Origin: Agrilutibacter niabensis
Lineage (GTDB): Bacteria > Pseudomonadota > Gammaproteobacteria > Xanthomonadales > Xanthomonadaceae
Assembly (NCBI RefSeq): GCF_042657165.1
Contig: NZ_JBHSNJ010000012.1
Location: forward strand, 1,302,001-1,366,000
DNA length: 64,000 nucleotides
Direction of reading: 5' to 3'
Part shown: positions 44,463-53,750 of the stretch, in pieces
Position numbering within the stretch: position 1 is the stretch's first letter
Layout of the letters: each line of letters opens with the position of its first letter
Program-made: the position numbers and the translations under genes
The notes under the pieces: generated by a model
What the model saw: the letters and a program-made list of their open reading frames with translations, nothing else
The model's database searches: none
What the model was told of the DNA's origin: nothing

Positions 44463-45383
44463 TTATGGATGCGCCAGCGCGTAGTCGATCGCCGCACAGA
44501 CCGCGACCGCCTGCGCGGCGTTGCATTGCTCGGCGGTGGCGCGCGGGCTGTCGGGGTAGACCTCGGTGGTCGTCTTGTACCGGGCATCGGTGATGCCGGC
44601 ACATAGTCCGAGCTGCCTGAGCGGATACTCGATGACGCCCGGCGCGACAACGGGCGAGCCGATGATCTCTCCGTTCCGGTCGGCCGGCGCGATGTGGGTG
44701 ACCATGGCCACCGCCGCAATCACCGCCTGCTGGAATCCCGGTTGCGGGTGCTCGCTGTCGTCGACCACATAGAAGCCGTCGGGGATCTCGCCTGGTTCGT
44801 GCGGCTTGCCGTCACGCGCAGCCAATGCCGGACGGAATTCGGACTCGTCGGTATCGGTGGTCTCGTGCAGGTCGATGTGCACGAGCACGCGATCGCGCAC
44901 GGGCGCCACCAGGCGCATGAGCGCCGCCGATTCCTCGGCCGGACTATCGTCGCGGAACGAACGGTTCGGATCGATCGCGTTGGCATTCCAGCGATGGATC
45001 CGCTCATAGGCCCACGGACTGATGCACGGCGCGACGAGGAGGTTGACCCGGCCGGCATAGCCCGCCGCGTGCTGGTCGACGAAGCGCAGCGCGCCGTGCA
45101 CGCCGCTGGTCTCGTAGCCATGCACGCCGCCCGTCACCAGCGCGACCGGCAATTCGTCATTCCAGTCGCGGCTTCGGATCGCAAGCAGCGGATAGCTGTC
45201 GGGGCCGTAATGCAGGCGGCCGTACTCCACCAACTGGAAGCGCGGGCGCAGGCGCTCGATCGCGTCGAGCACCTCCGCTTGGTAGCTGCGCTGGCGGGTC
45301 TGCCGCGACAGCCAGGCCGCGCGCTCCGCAGCGCCCCAGGGAGCCCCGGGCGTGCCGACTGGATAGGGTGCTTGGGCCGTCAT
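44463..45383 (-). CDS. M14-family metallocarboxypeptidase
   Basis: A 306-residue zinc carboxypeptidase-like enzyme. The zinc ligands are His88 and Glu91 (GGVHGYETSG) and His173 (VHIDLHETT). The catalytic Glu is in TTTEVYPDSPR, and AIDPNRSFRDD supplies the Asn-Arg substrate clamp. No signal peptide is visible. The ATG at 45383 (MTAQAPYPVG) is chosen; a longer frame upstream has no conserved sequence. Its substrate is unknown. The stop lies 33 bp from the SDR fragment's end on the other strand. Confidence 0.88.
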   Translation of the reverse strand: MTAQAPYPVGTPGAPWGAAERAAWLSRQTRQRSYQAEVLDAIERLRPRFQLVEYGRLHYGPDSYPLLAIRSRDWNDELPVALVTGGVHGYETSGVHGALRFVDQHAAGYAGRVNLLVAPCISPWAYERIHRWNANAIDPNRSFRDDSPAEESAALMRLVAPVRDRVLVHIDLHETTDTDESEFRPALAARDGKPHEPGEIPDGFYVVDDSEHPQPGFQQAVIAAVAMVTHIAPADRNGEIIGSPVVAPGVIEYPLRQLGLCAGITDARYKTTTEVYPDSPRATAEQCNAAQAVAVCAAIDYALAHP

Positions 45384-45586
45384 GGTTGCCGCGCTTCTGC
45401 TCAGGGAAAGAGAAACTTTAGCACCGGCCCGGCCCTTGCCTGGCGCGATCGGGACCGGGCGGTTCGCGGCGCAATGCAGTCCGTCCCGCATTCGTTACGC
45501 GATGTCGATTCGCCCCGGAGCCGTTCGTCGTAGTGGTGAGAGCCTCGAGCACCGACGCTCGCCTAGCCAACCCAGGAGCCATATCG

Positions 45587-45817
45587 ATGTCCTTCCAGGC
45601 CTATCTCGACAATATCCAGACCAAGGCCGGCAAGACGCCCTCCGATTTTCGCTCGCTCGCCGCGCGCAAGGGCTTTGCGGACGCCAAAGGCCTGCGACCC
45701 GGCGTCAAGGCGGGCGAGATCATTGCGTGGTTGAAGCAGGACTTCGAATTGGGTCACGGGCACGCGATGGCGATCGTGGCATTACTCAAAGCGCAGAAGA
45801 AGGAAGGGGATCGGTGA
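45587..45817 (+). CDS. DUF4287 domain protein
   Basis: A 76-residue protein. The sequence SFQAYLDNIQTKAGKTPSDFRSLAARKG and GVKAGEIIAWLKQDFELGHGHAMAIV matches DUF4287, small helical proteins common in soil bacteria with no known function. The ATG at 45587 has CAGGAG eight bases upstream; a longer frame to 45533 is not supported. The next gene is 108 bp away. Confidence 0.9.
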   Translation: MSFQAYLDNIQTKAGKTPSDFRSLAARKGFADAKGLRPGVKAGEIIAWLKQDFELGHGHAMAIVALLKAQKKEGDR

Positions 45818-45925
45818 GGAAGCGCAACGCCGTCCCCGGCCATACAGACCAGGGAGCCAGGCCGGACCTCACGGCGACCAAACACTCTCTGCGTAGCATC
45901 GAGGCCTCTGCCTGAGGTGCCTGCG

Positions 45926-46933
45926 ATGGCGACTTTCAAGGCTTGGGCGGCGCATGCCGCCGGCGCGCAACTGCAGCCGTTCGAGTACGACCCGGGGGCG
46001 CTCGGCGCCGAGGACGTCGAAATCGCCATCGAGCACTGCGGCATCTGTCACTCCGACCTGTCGATGCTCGACAACCACTGGGGCATGACGGCGTATCCCT
46101 TCGTGCCTGGGCACGAAGGCGTCGGACGCGTGGTCGCGATGGGGCCCGAAGCCAAGGGGCTGACGCTGGGCCAGCGCGTGGGCATCGGCTGGAATGCCTA
46201 CAGTTGCCTGCACTGCGAGCAGTGCCTGGCCGGTCGCCAGCACCTGTGCGGCTCCGTGCTCGGCACGATCACCGGGCGCCACGGCGCATTCGCCGACCGG
46301 GTGCGCTGCCACTGGGTGTGGGCGGTGCCGATTCCCGACGCCCTGCCCTTCGCCGAGGTCGGGCCCCTGTTGTGCGGCGGCATCACCGTCTACGCGCCCC
46401 TGGAGCTGTTGGGGATCCGACCGACCAGCCGCGTCGGTGTGTTCGGCATCGGCGGTCTCGGCCACATGGCGTTGAAGTTCTGCCGCGCGTGGGGGTGCGA
46501 GGTGACGGCATTCACCTCCAGCGATTCCAAGGCCGAGGAGGCGCGCGCGTTCGGTGCGCACCACGTGATCTCCAGCCGCGACAGCACGGCGATCCAGGCG
46601 CTGGCGGGCACGCTCGACCTGATCATCGACACCGTCAACGCGCCCCTGGACTGGAACGCGCTGCTGACCGCGCTGGCGCCGAACGGCAAGCTGCATGTCG
46701 TGGGCGCGGTGCTGGAACCGATCCCGGTGGTCGCGTTCTCGCTGATTTCCGGGCAGAAGAGCGTGTCGGGTTCGCCGACGGGTTCGCGCGGAACCATCGA
46801 CGCGATGCTCGGTTTCGCCGCACGCCACGCCATCGCGCCGCAGACCGAGCACTTTCCGATGAGCCGCGTCAACGACGCGCTGGACCACCTGCGGGCGGGA
46901 AAGGCGCGCTATCGGATCGTGCTGGATGCGTGA
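45926..46933 (+). CDS. Zinc-dependent alcohol dehydrogenase (YahK/CAD type)
   Basis: A 335-residue MDR-superfamily enzyme. The catalytic zinc site is in IEHCGICHSDL and PGHEGVGRV, and the structural zinc Cys set is CLHCEQCLAGRQHLC. The NADP-binding stretch is VGVFGIGGLGHMALKFCRAW. This layout is that of YahK and cinnamyl-alcohol-dehydrogenase-like broad-specificity aldehyde reductases. The ATG at 45926 is chosen; a GTG at 45917 is possible. A perfect hairpin follows at 46952. Confidence 0.93.
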   Translation: MATFKAWAAHAAGAQLQPFEYDPGALGAEDVEIAIEHCGICHSDLSMLDNHWGMTAYPFVPGHEGVGRVVAMGPEAKGLTLGQRVGIGWNAYSCLHCEQCLAGRQHLCGSVLGTITGRHGAFADRVRCHWVWAVPIPDALPFAEVGPLLCGGITVYAPLELLGIRPTSRVGVFGIGGLGHMALKFCRAWGCEVTAFTSSDSKAEEARAFGAHHVISSRDSTAIQALAGTLDLIIDTVNAPLDWNALLTALAPNGKLHVVGAVLEPIPVVAFSLISGQKSVSGSPTGSRGTIDAMLGFAARHAIAPQTEHFPMSRVNDALDHLRAGKARYRIVLDA

Positions 46934-46951
46934 GACCGAGGCGCCCTGCCC

Positions 46952-46979
46952 GGCTCCCGCCAAAGGGCGGGAGCCGGTG
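46952..46979. terminator. 12-bp perfect hairpin between convergent genes
   Basis: CCGGCTCCCGCC (46952-46963) pairs exactly with GGCGGGAGCCGG (46968-46979) around a 4-base loop. It lies between the alcohol dehydrogenase and M13 peptidase stops. It lacks a T run, so it may pause rather than stop RNA polymerase alone. Confidence 0.6.
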
Positions 46980-46989
46980 AATCAGTGCC

Positions 46990-49008
46990 TTACCAGACCT
47001 CGCAGCGGTCAGCCTGCGGACGCACCATCGGCGCATCCGCCTTGCACTGGAACGCTTCGCGGAACGCAGGCAGGTTCGAGAGCGGACCGTTGACGCGGTA
47101 CTTGGCGATGGGATGTGGGTCGCCCTGGATCATCGTGCGCTGGGTTTCCATGCGCGTTTCGTCGCCGCGCCACTGGCCCCAGGCAATGAAGAACTGCTGC
47201 TCGGGGGTGAAGCCGTCGATGGTCGGCTCCGGGCCCTTGCCCTCGCGCGACTTCAGGTAGCCGCGGTAGGCAAGCTTGGCGCCGGCGAGGTCGCCAATGG
47301 ATTCGCCCAGCACAAGCTTGCCGTTGTGGTGGACGCCCGGCTCGATGAAGTAGCCCTCGAACTGGTCGACCACGCACTGGCCCTTGGCCGCGAACTGCTC
47401 GCCGTCCTTGGGCGTCCACCAGTTGGCCAGGCGGCCCTGCGCGTCGAACTGCGCTCCCTGGTCGTCGAAGCCGTGGCTGATCTCGTGGCCGATGACCACA
47501 CCGATCGCGCCGTAGTTGACGGCGTCGGTGGCGTTCACGTCGAACGCGGGCGGCTGCAGGATGCCCGCCGGGAACACGATCTCGTTCTGCGACGGGTTGT
47601 AGTACGCGTTCGACGTCGGCGGGGTCATGCCCCAGCGGCCGCGGTCGGTCGGCTTGCCGATCTGGCTGCGGTTGTCGGCGACGTTCCAGCGCGAAGCTGC
47701 CACCACGTTGTCCCACGCCGACTCACGTGAAATCACCACGCCCTTGTAGTCCTTGAACTTGTCGGGATAGCCGAGCTTGGGGAAGAAGGTGGCGCGCTTT
47801 TCCAGCGCTTTCTTCTTGGTCGCCTCGTCCATCCAGTCCAGACCGCGGATGGTGTCGTCCATCGCCAGCAGGATGTTCTTCACCATCTCCTGCATCTTGG
47901 CCTTGGCTTCAGGAGGGAAGTATTTCTCGACGTACTTCTGGCCGAGCGCCTCGCCGAGCTGGTTGTCGGTGAGCTCGGCGCAGCGCTTCCAGCGCGGCTT
48001 GATCTCGGTGGTGCCGCTCAGGAACTTGCCGTTGAAGGCGAAGTTCTCTTCGACGAACGGCTGGGACAGCGAGTCAGCCGCAGCATTGAGCACGTGCCAC
48101 TGCAGGTAGGCCTTCCACTGCGGGAGCGGGGTCGTGGCCAGCTCCTTCTCGACCTGCTGCAGGAACTTCGGCTGGGTCACGTTCAACGCGTTGCGCGGCA
48201 TGTGCGCGGCGTCGAAGTACGTGGTCCAGTCGAAGCTGGGCGTGAGCTTGTCCAGGTCGGCGAACGCGGTCGGGTTGTCCAGCAGCTTCGGATCGCGCAG
48301 CTGCACGTTGTCGAACGAAGCTTCGGCCAGGCGCTTCTCGAAGTCGAACACGGTCTGGGCGTTCTGCATGGCCTGCGCCGGCTGGGTGCCGGCGAGCTCG
48401 AACATCTTCGCCACGTGCTCGAGGTACTTCGCGCGCGCCTCGACGAAGCGCGGTTCGGGCTTGAGGTAGTAGTCGCGGTCGGGCATGCCCAGGCCGCCGG
48501 CGTAGACGTGGGCGACGGTCTGTGACGGCTCGTGCAGGTCCTCGCCGGCGTAGACGATGAAGGGTACGAACACGCCCACGTCGTGCAGCTTGCCGATCAT
48601 GCGCTGCATGCCGGCCTTGTCGCTGATGGCATCGATTTCGGCGAGCCAGGGTTGGATCGGCTTGCTGCCGAGCGCGTCGACCCGGGATTCGTCCATGCAG
48701 GTGGCGTAGAAGTCGCCGGCTAGCTGGCCCGCGCTGCCCTTGGGCCAGTCGGTCTTCGCCGACAGCTCGTTGAGGATGTCGCGCACGTGTTCCTTGTTGA
48801 CCTCGCCCGATTGCCAGCGGCGGCTCCAGCGATCCATGTAGCTGGGGATCGGGTTCTGCTGGCGCCACGCGCCGTTGGCGTAGTCGAAGAAGTCGGTGCA
48901 GGCGTCGCCGTTGCGGTTGATGTCGGCGGGATTGATCCCATGTACCGCACCAGCCGATGCGGTGGCTACTGCGAACAAAGCGACGAGCGGAAGGCTGGAC
49001 CTGATCAC
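46990..49008 (-). CDS. M13-family metallopeptidase (neprilysin/PepO type)
   Basis: A 672-residue exported zinc endopeptidase. The zinc site HEISH starts at about residue 508 (VIGHEISHGFDDQGAQFD), with the third ligand in GESIGDLAGAKLAYRGY and the substrate motif NAYYNPSQNEIVFPAGI. The C-terminal CEVW tail is the CxxW of the family. The signal peptide is VIRSSLPLVALFAVATASAGA. The GTG at 49008 is chosen because AGGGAG sits six bases before it; the TTG at 49014 directly abuts that site. It should degrade oligopeptides in the periplasm. Confidence 0.93.
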   Translation of the reverse strand: MIRSSLPLVALFAVATASAGAVHGINPADINRNGDACTDFFDYANGAWRQQNPIPSYMDRWSRRWQSGEVNKEHVRDILNELSAKTDWPKGSAGQLAGDFYATCMDESRVDALGSKPIQPWLAEIDAISDKAGMQRMIGKLHDVGVFVPFIVYAGEDLHEPSQTVAHVYAGGLGMPDRDYYLKPEPRFVEARAKYLEHVAKMFELAGTQPAQAMQNAQTVFDFEKRLAEASFDNVQLRDPKLLDNPTAFADLDKLTPSFDWTTYFDAAHMPRNALNVTQPKFLQQVEKELATTPLPQWKAYLQWHVLNAAADSLSQPFVEENFAFNGKFLSGTTEIKPRWKRCAELTDNQLGEALGQKYVEKYFPPEAKAKMQEMVKNILLAMDDTIRGLDWMDEATKKKALEKRATFFPKLGYPDKFKDYKGVVISRESAWDNVVAASRWNVADNRSQIGKPTDRGRWGMTPPTSNAYYNPSQNEIVFPAGILQPPAFDVNATDAVNYGAIGVVIGHEISHGFDDQGAQFDAQGRLANWWTPKDGEQFAAKGQCVVDQFEGYFIEPGVHHNGKLVLGESIGDLAGAKLAYRGYLKSREGKGPEPTIDGFTPEQQFFIAWGQWRGDETRMETQRTMIQGDPHPIAKYRVNGPLSNLPAFREAFQCKADAPMVRPQADRCEVW

Positions 49009-49218
49009 GGACAACTCCCTTGCTGGCGATGGTGGCGGCCACTATAGCCGCGGGTCCTGGCGTCGCCCCATCCCATTAGTCCCGGCTCGCCCCCCATGCG
49101 CTTGCCTCATCCCTGCCCTCCTCGGCCGCACCGGGTCACGTCGAATTAACAGCCCGGGCGGAAGATGACCACGCCTGCGGCGCGGTCGACGCCGGGCTCA
49201 CCCACGGGAGACGCAACG

Positions 49219-49689
49219 ATGAAGCAGATCATCGTTCTGACGGCCGCACTCGCCATCGCGGGATGCGCCACGGATCCGGAAACACGCGAAACACAAAAGC
49301 AGACTGGCTCCGTGGTCGCCGGCGCGGTAATTGGTGGCCTGGTCGGCAATCAGTTCGGCGGTGGCACGGGCAAGGTCCTGATGACCGCGGCCGGCGCCGT
49401 CGCAGGCGGCTTTCTAGGCAACCACATCTTCAAGAAGCACGCCAAGTCCGAGTACGAGAAGGACGCTGCACAGCGTGCCCTGAATGCATCCGCCTCCGGC
49501 CAGAAGGTGACCTGGTCCGATGCGCGCACGCACGAGTCCGGCTATTTCGTCGCGCTCAACACCAGGCGCATGTCCGACGGACGCGTGTGCCGCGACTTCC
49601 GCAGGGGACTGAGCGTGGGTGGTGAGGAGGTCGACGAGACCACCGGGACCGCGTGCAAGAAATCCAATGGCCAGTGGGACGTCGGCTGA
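49219..49689 (+). CDS. Glycine-zipper surface-antigen lipoprotein
   Basis: A 156-residue lipoprotein (lipobox IAGC, Cys16). A glycine zipper follows, VVAGAVIGGLVGNQFGGGTGKVLMTAAGAVAGGFLGNHI, typical of the 17-kDa surface antigen/SlyB-like family that stabilises the outer membrane. A C-terminal beta-rich domain has two Cys (VCRDF, TACKK). The ATG at 49219 has GGGAGA nine bases upstream. It is followed by an EF-hand protein 17 bp later. Confidence 0.9.
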   Translation: MKQIIVLTAALAIAGCATDPETRETQKQTGSVVAGAVIGGLVGNQFGGGTGKVLMTAAGAVAGGFLGNHIFKKHAKSEYEKDAAQRALNASASGQKVTWSDARTHESGYFVALNTRRMSDGRVCRDFRRGLSVGGEEVDETTGTACKKSNGQWDVG

Positions 49690-49706
49690 CACGAGGAGTG
49701 GCGATC

Positions 49707-50081
49707 ATGATCAGGCTTGCCTTGGGCTTAGCCCTCATCCTTGCGGTAGCGGCGCCTGCTTCGGCGCAGGTCCAGGCCGATACCGCCCCCGAGCGCTTCG
49801 ACGCGGCCGACACCAACGACGACGGCAAGGTCGATCGCGGCGAGTACGGCAACTTCGTGGAGGAACTGGTACTGCTCTACGACGCCGACAGCGACGACAG
49901 GCTTTCCCGGAGTGAAGTCGCCAGCGCGCGCGATCCGAGCAAGTTCGACAAGATCGACGCCAACAAGGACGAGTATCTGACGTCGGCGGAGATCACGGTC
50001 TACAGCGACAACGACTTCGCGGCGATGGACGCCAACCAGGATGGCTCGATCGATCGCGACGAGGCGGCCCGCAGCAAGTAA
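49707..50081 (+). CDS. Exported EF-hand protein
   Basis: A 124-residue protein with signal peptide MIRLALGLALILAVAAPASAQ. Four EF-hand-like loops are visible: DTNDDGKVDRGE, DADSDDRLSRSE, DANKDEYLTSAE and DANQDGSIDRDE. The first and fourth have the best calcium ligands. It probably binds calcium in the periplasm. The ATG at 49707 has AGGAG nine bases upstream. It lies 17 bp behind the lipoprotein gene and may share its transcript. Confidence 0.9.
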   Translation: MIRLALGLALILAVAAPASAQVQADTAPERFDAADTNDDGKVDRGEYGNFVEELVLLYDADSDDRLSRSEVASARDPSKFDKIDANKDEYLTSAEITVYSDNDFAAMDANQDGSIDRDEAARSK

Positions 50082-50313
50082 GCGCGACGCCCGCAATGAC
50101 TGATCGCTTCGCTGGGACGACGGCCGGTCCGCTTGCGTGATCGGCCGGAAAAGGCAGGGGCTTTTTGCGCACCCTGGGGGAACGACGCCTCGCCCTACTT
50201 CGCCATCCAGGCAACGGTCCTCGGCACGTTTCCGGCCTGAGCCCGGATGCAGGTATTCCGTCGAAGCCGAACGCCAGGGGTACTATCCGGTACAGGCCAC
50301 CGGAGCGTCGCCT

Positions 50314-53181
50314 ATGCCAGCCCGCCTGAGTCGCCGCGACTTCCTCAAATGCAGCGTAGTCGCGGGCATTTCGGTCTACATCGCAGCGCCCGGCAGCGGC
50401 GCGCTGGCGGCGCTGTTCGAGGAGGAACGGTTGCGGCCACTGCCTTGGGATGCGGCCACCGGGAAGGTCCGCTACCGCATCGACGCTACCGCCAAGGTCA
50501 CTGGCGAAAAAATCTTCAGCTTCGACATGCGCTCCCGCGACCTGCCGGGGTGGCCCGGGGAACAGGCGCACGCGATGCTGCTGCGGGTAACGAAGGCGGA
50601 CCGGATCTATGCCGGATTCGATCTGTCGCGACTGGGCAATGGCCTCAAACCGGATCGCATCGTCACCGCCACCGAACTGCAGCGCGACAAGGTCGTATTC
50701 CCGCCGTTCTATGGCGAAGACATGCTGCTACCGGAAGGCAAGACGCCGGCCTATCTCGGCCAGGCGGTCACGTTGCTGGTCTGGCATGACTTCGCCCGCT
50801 TCCGCGCGGCCAAGAATGCGCTCAAGTTCCATGACGACGTGATCCGCTGGGGCGCGCAGACCGGACCGGTGGAGCGTGCACCGTGGGGCAGCTTCCGCTA
50901 CGTCCGGATCGGTGGTGCGACGCCGTTCGATGACGACGCCTACTCCAGCCTCAAGGACACGCCGTTGTTCCCGGGCAGCTATCGCAAGAGCACGCCGCAA
51001 TGGCCGCAGGCCGACCTGCACGGTGCGATCGATGCACAAGGCATGGCCCACGCCGCGGCGATCGGAGCCGCGCTGGACACGCCCGCCGACGGCAAGCTGG
51101 TCCTGGAACGCGAATACTTCTCCCAATCCATCGATACCGCCGCATTCGAACTCGACAACGGCAATGGCTGGTTCGATGCCGCAAACGCGACCGTGCATCT
51201 CGTCGTCGCCACGCAATCGCCGCACGAAGTCGCCGAGGACGGCGCCCGCATGCTTGCGGCCAGCGGACTGGGCGTCAAGCGGCTGGTAGTGCATCCCTGC
51301 TACACCGTTGGCTACGGCTCCAAGGACCACAACCCGTTTCCGTTCCATGCACTGATGGCCGCCCTGTACGGCGACGGCCGGCCAGTGCGCCTGGCCAACG
51401 ATCGCTACGAACAATTCCAGTCGTCGCTCAAGCGCCACAGCTTCCGCATGCACTACCGCATCGCCGTCGATACCAGGAGCGGCAAGTTCGATATCTTCCA
51501 GGCCAACATGGTGGGCGATGGCGGGGGCCGGCAGAACTTCTCGCCATCGGTGTGCCTGGTGGCGGCGACGGCTGCGCAGTCGATCTACTACTTCCCGCGC
51601 AGCGACCTGGCCAGCACGGTAATCGCATCGCGGGCGCTCGATGCCGGCTCCGCCCGCGGTTACGGCACGCTGCAGAGCATGGGCGCGACGGAAATGCTGG
51701 TGGACGAAATCGCCGCCGAGCTCAAGATCGATCCGATCGAACTTCGCCAGCGCAACGTCTTCACGTCGGGCATGAAGAACACGCAGGGCGCGATTCCCGG
51801 CGGCGCGCAGCGCGCCGACGAAGTCCTCGCCAAATGTCGTGCCCACCCGTTGTGGCAGCAGCGCGCACAACGCAAGCTCGATTACGAGAGCGCGCATCCG
51901 GGCAAGCGCTATGGCGTTGGTTTCGGCTGCGTGCAGAAGGATTTCGGCACGGGCGCGGAAGCCGCGTTTGCGGAAGTGTCGTTCGACCGCCAGGGCCGGC
52001 TGCTGTTGCGGCAGGTCGCCATCGACATGGGCACCGGCACGGCCACCAGCCAGGCGGTGCTGTGTGTTCCCTGGCTTGGCAAACCAGCGGATGAAGTTCG
52101 CACGGGCGAAATCGAATGGCCCGAACTGCCGATGGAAGCGACCGGCAATCCCTGGCTGATGCAGCAGTCCGAGCAGGACCGCCACGCCGTCAACCCGCGC
52201 TGGACGCCGAATCGCGTGATCCCGACCAGCGCCAGCAACTCGGCGTACTTCTATGGCCACGCGACGCGCGAGGCGGCGCGATTGCTGTTCACCCAGGGAC
52301 TGTGGCCGGCCGCGCTGGCGATCTGGGGCCAGGGTTTCGGCGGCGGCCAACTCTCGCCACTGATGATCCGGCGTGAGGACGCACGCTGGATCGACGGCAA
52401 ACTCACCGCCGGCGGTTTGACCGCACTGCCGCTGCCGCAACTGGTTGCCAAGGCGTACGAACTGGGCCTGGCCACCGGCGCGATCGTGCACTCGTTCAAT
52501 CGCTGGCAATGGGCAGAGGCCGAGTTCCCGCTCGCCGGCGACGACGCGCGCCTGCCGTTGGACGGCATCGCGCTGCGCTGGGGCGAAGACGGCAGCGCCG
52601 GCACGGGCACGCCGACCGCCAATGGCTATCGCATGATCGAGCGCACCCGCGCCCACTACCCGCCCACCCAACGCAACAACGCCGGCGTCGTGTACTACAG
52701 CGCGATCGGCACGCTCGCCGAAGTCGCCGTCGATACCGCCAACGGCCGGGTCGAGCTGCTCGATCATCACTCGGTGCTCGAATGCGGCAACCAGATCGTT
52801 CCCGAACTGGTCTCCGGTCAGTTGCAGGGCGGCCTGGCGATGGGCATCGGCCATGCCCTGCACGAATACCTGCCGCTGTACGAAGGCGGCCCAGGCGACG
52901 GGACGTGGAACTTCAACCGTTACACGTTGCCGCGCGCCAGGGACGTGGCGGTGTGGCAACAGACGGGGGAAGTACTGCCGGCGCTGTCCGATACCGATCC
53001 GCCGAAGGGAATGGCCGAGGTCGTGATGATCGCCGTGGTGCCGGCGATCGTGAACGCGATCGCGCATGCCACCGGCCTGCGCTTCCGCGAACTGCCGGTG
53101 ACGGCGGAGAAGATCCGCGCCGCACTGTCCACCGGGCGGACCGAAACGGGGCACACCACGTCGCAGGAGCAACCCTCATGA
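50314..53181 (+). CDS. Molybdenum hydroxylase large subunit, Tat-exported
   Basis: A 955-residue xanthine-dehydrogenase-family molybdopterin subunit. The N-terminus MPARLSRRDFLKCSVVAGISVYIA has the twin-arginine motif RRDFLK. The Mo-binding parts include a RGYGTLQSMGATEMLVDEIAAELKIDPIELR stretch and the catalytic Glu in PPKGMAEVV near the C-terminus. The protein is larger than IorB-type isoquinoline oxidoreductases that I know (about 730 residues). The ATG at 50314 is preferred because it places the Tat motif at the N-terminus. It overlaps the 2Fe-2S subunit gene by 4 bp. Aromatic-heterocycle or aldehyde oxidation is likely; substrate unknown. Confidence 0.88.
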   Translation: MPARLSRRDFLKCSVVAGISVYIAAPGSGALAALFEEERLRPLPWDAATGKVRYRIDATAKVTGEKIFSFDMRSRDLPGWPGEQAHAMLLRVTKADRIYAGFDLSRLGNGLKPDRIVTATELQRDKVVFPPFYGEDMLLPEGKTPAYLGQAVTLLVWHDFARFRAAKNALKFHDDVIRWGAQTGPVERAPWGSFRYVRIGGATPFDDDAYSSLKDTPLFPGSYRKSTPQWPQADLHGAIDAQGMAHAAAIGAALDTPADGKLVLEREYFSQSIDTAAFELDNGNGWFDAANATVHLVVATQSPHEVAEDGARMLAASGLGVKRLVVHPCYTVGYGSKDHNPFPFHALMAALYGDGRPVRLANDRYEQFQSSLKRHSFRMHYRIAVDTRSGKFDIFQANMVGDGGGRQNFSPSVCLVAATAAQSIYYFPRSDLASTVIASRALDAGSARGYGTLQSMGATEMLVDEIAAELKIDPIELRQRNVFTSGMKNTQGAIPGGAQRADEVLAKCRAHPLWQQRAQRKLDYESAHPGKRYGVGFGCVQKDFGTGAEAAFAEVSFDRQGRLLLRQVAIDMGTGTATSQAVLCVPWLGKPADEVRTGEIEWPELPMEATGNPWLMQQSEQDRHAVNPRWTPNRVIPTSASNSAYFYGHATREAARLLFTQGLWPAALAIWGQGFGGGQLSPLMIRREDARWIDGKLTAGGLTALPLPQLVAKAYELGLATGAIVHSFNRWQWAEAEFPLAGDDARLPLDGIALRWGEDGSAGTGTPTANGYRMIERTRAHYPPTQRNNAGVVYYSAIGTLAEVAVDTANGRVELLDHHSVLECGNQIVPELVSGQLQGGLAMGIGHALHEYLPLYEGGPGDGTWNFNRYTLPRARDVAVWQQTGEVLPALSDTDPPKGMAEVVMIAVVPAIVNAIAHATGLRFRELPVTAEKIRAALSTGRTETGHTTSQEQPS

Positions 53182-53750
53182 GCGCAACGCCGGGCAAGGG
53201 GCGGCCGCTGACGCTGCACATCAATGGCCAGTCACACGGACCGATCGACGTGCCCGAGGACATGATGCTGGTCGACGTGCTGCATGAATACCTGGGTCTC
53301 ACCGGCACGCGCTTCGGCTGCGGCCAGGGCGAGTGCCGGGCATGCACCGTCATCGTCGACGACGAGCGCGGTCCGCGCGAAGTGCGCAGTTGCATCACCG
53401 GCGCGCATTATTTCGAGGGCAAGCGCATCCGCACGGTCGAAGGCCATGCCAGGCGCGACGACACCGGGCAGATCGCCGCACTGTCGCCTGTGCAGCAGGC
53501 GTTTCTGGATCATTTCAGCTTCCAATGCGGCTACTGCACGCCGGGTTTCGTCAACGCGGCCACGGTATTGCTGGAACGGCTGGCGAAGGCTCCCGTCGGC
53601 AGGGATGAGGTGGAGGCGACGATCACCGACGCATTGAATCCGCACCTGTGCCGCTGCACGGGCTACGTGCGCTACTACCAGGCCGTGAAGGAACTGGTAT
53701 TGAACACTCCCGGACTGACCAGGGGCGGTGGCGAGGAGCGCGCGCCATGA
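53178..53750 (+). CDS. 2Fe-2S subunit of the molybdenum hydroxylase
   Basis: A 190-residue small subunit like IorA. The plant-type cluster ligands are in FGCGQGECRACTV and RSCITG, and the second cluster in FQCGYCTPGFVNAA and LCRCTGYVRY. It passes electrons from the molybdenum centre. It has no signal peptide, and would travel with the Tat-bearing large subunit. The ATG at 53178 overlaps the large subunit's stop, and its own stop overlaps the cytochrome gene (ATGA). Confidence 0.93.
   Translation: MSATPGKGRPLTLHINGQSHGPIDVPEDMMLVDVLHEYLGLTGTRFGCGQGECRACTVIVDDERGPREVRSCITGAHYFEGKRIRTVEGHARRDDTGQIAALSPVQQAFLDHFSFQCGYCTPGFVNAATVLLERLAKAPVGRDEVEATITDALNPHLCRCTGYVRYYQAVKELVLNTPGLTRGGGEERAP

Noticed and set aside
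50728..53172. An 814-codon open frame opposite the molybdenum hydroxylase
   Set aside because: The plus-strand gene has a Tat signal, family motifs and ATGA coupling; the antisense frame has none.
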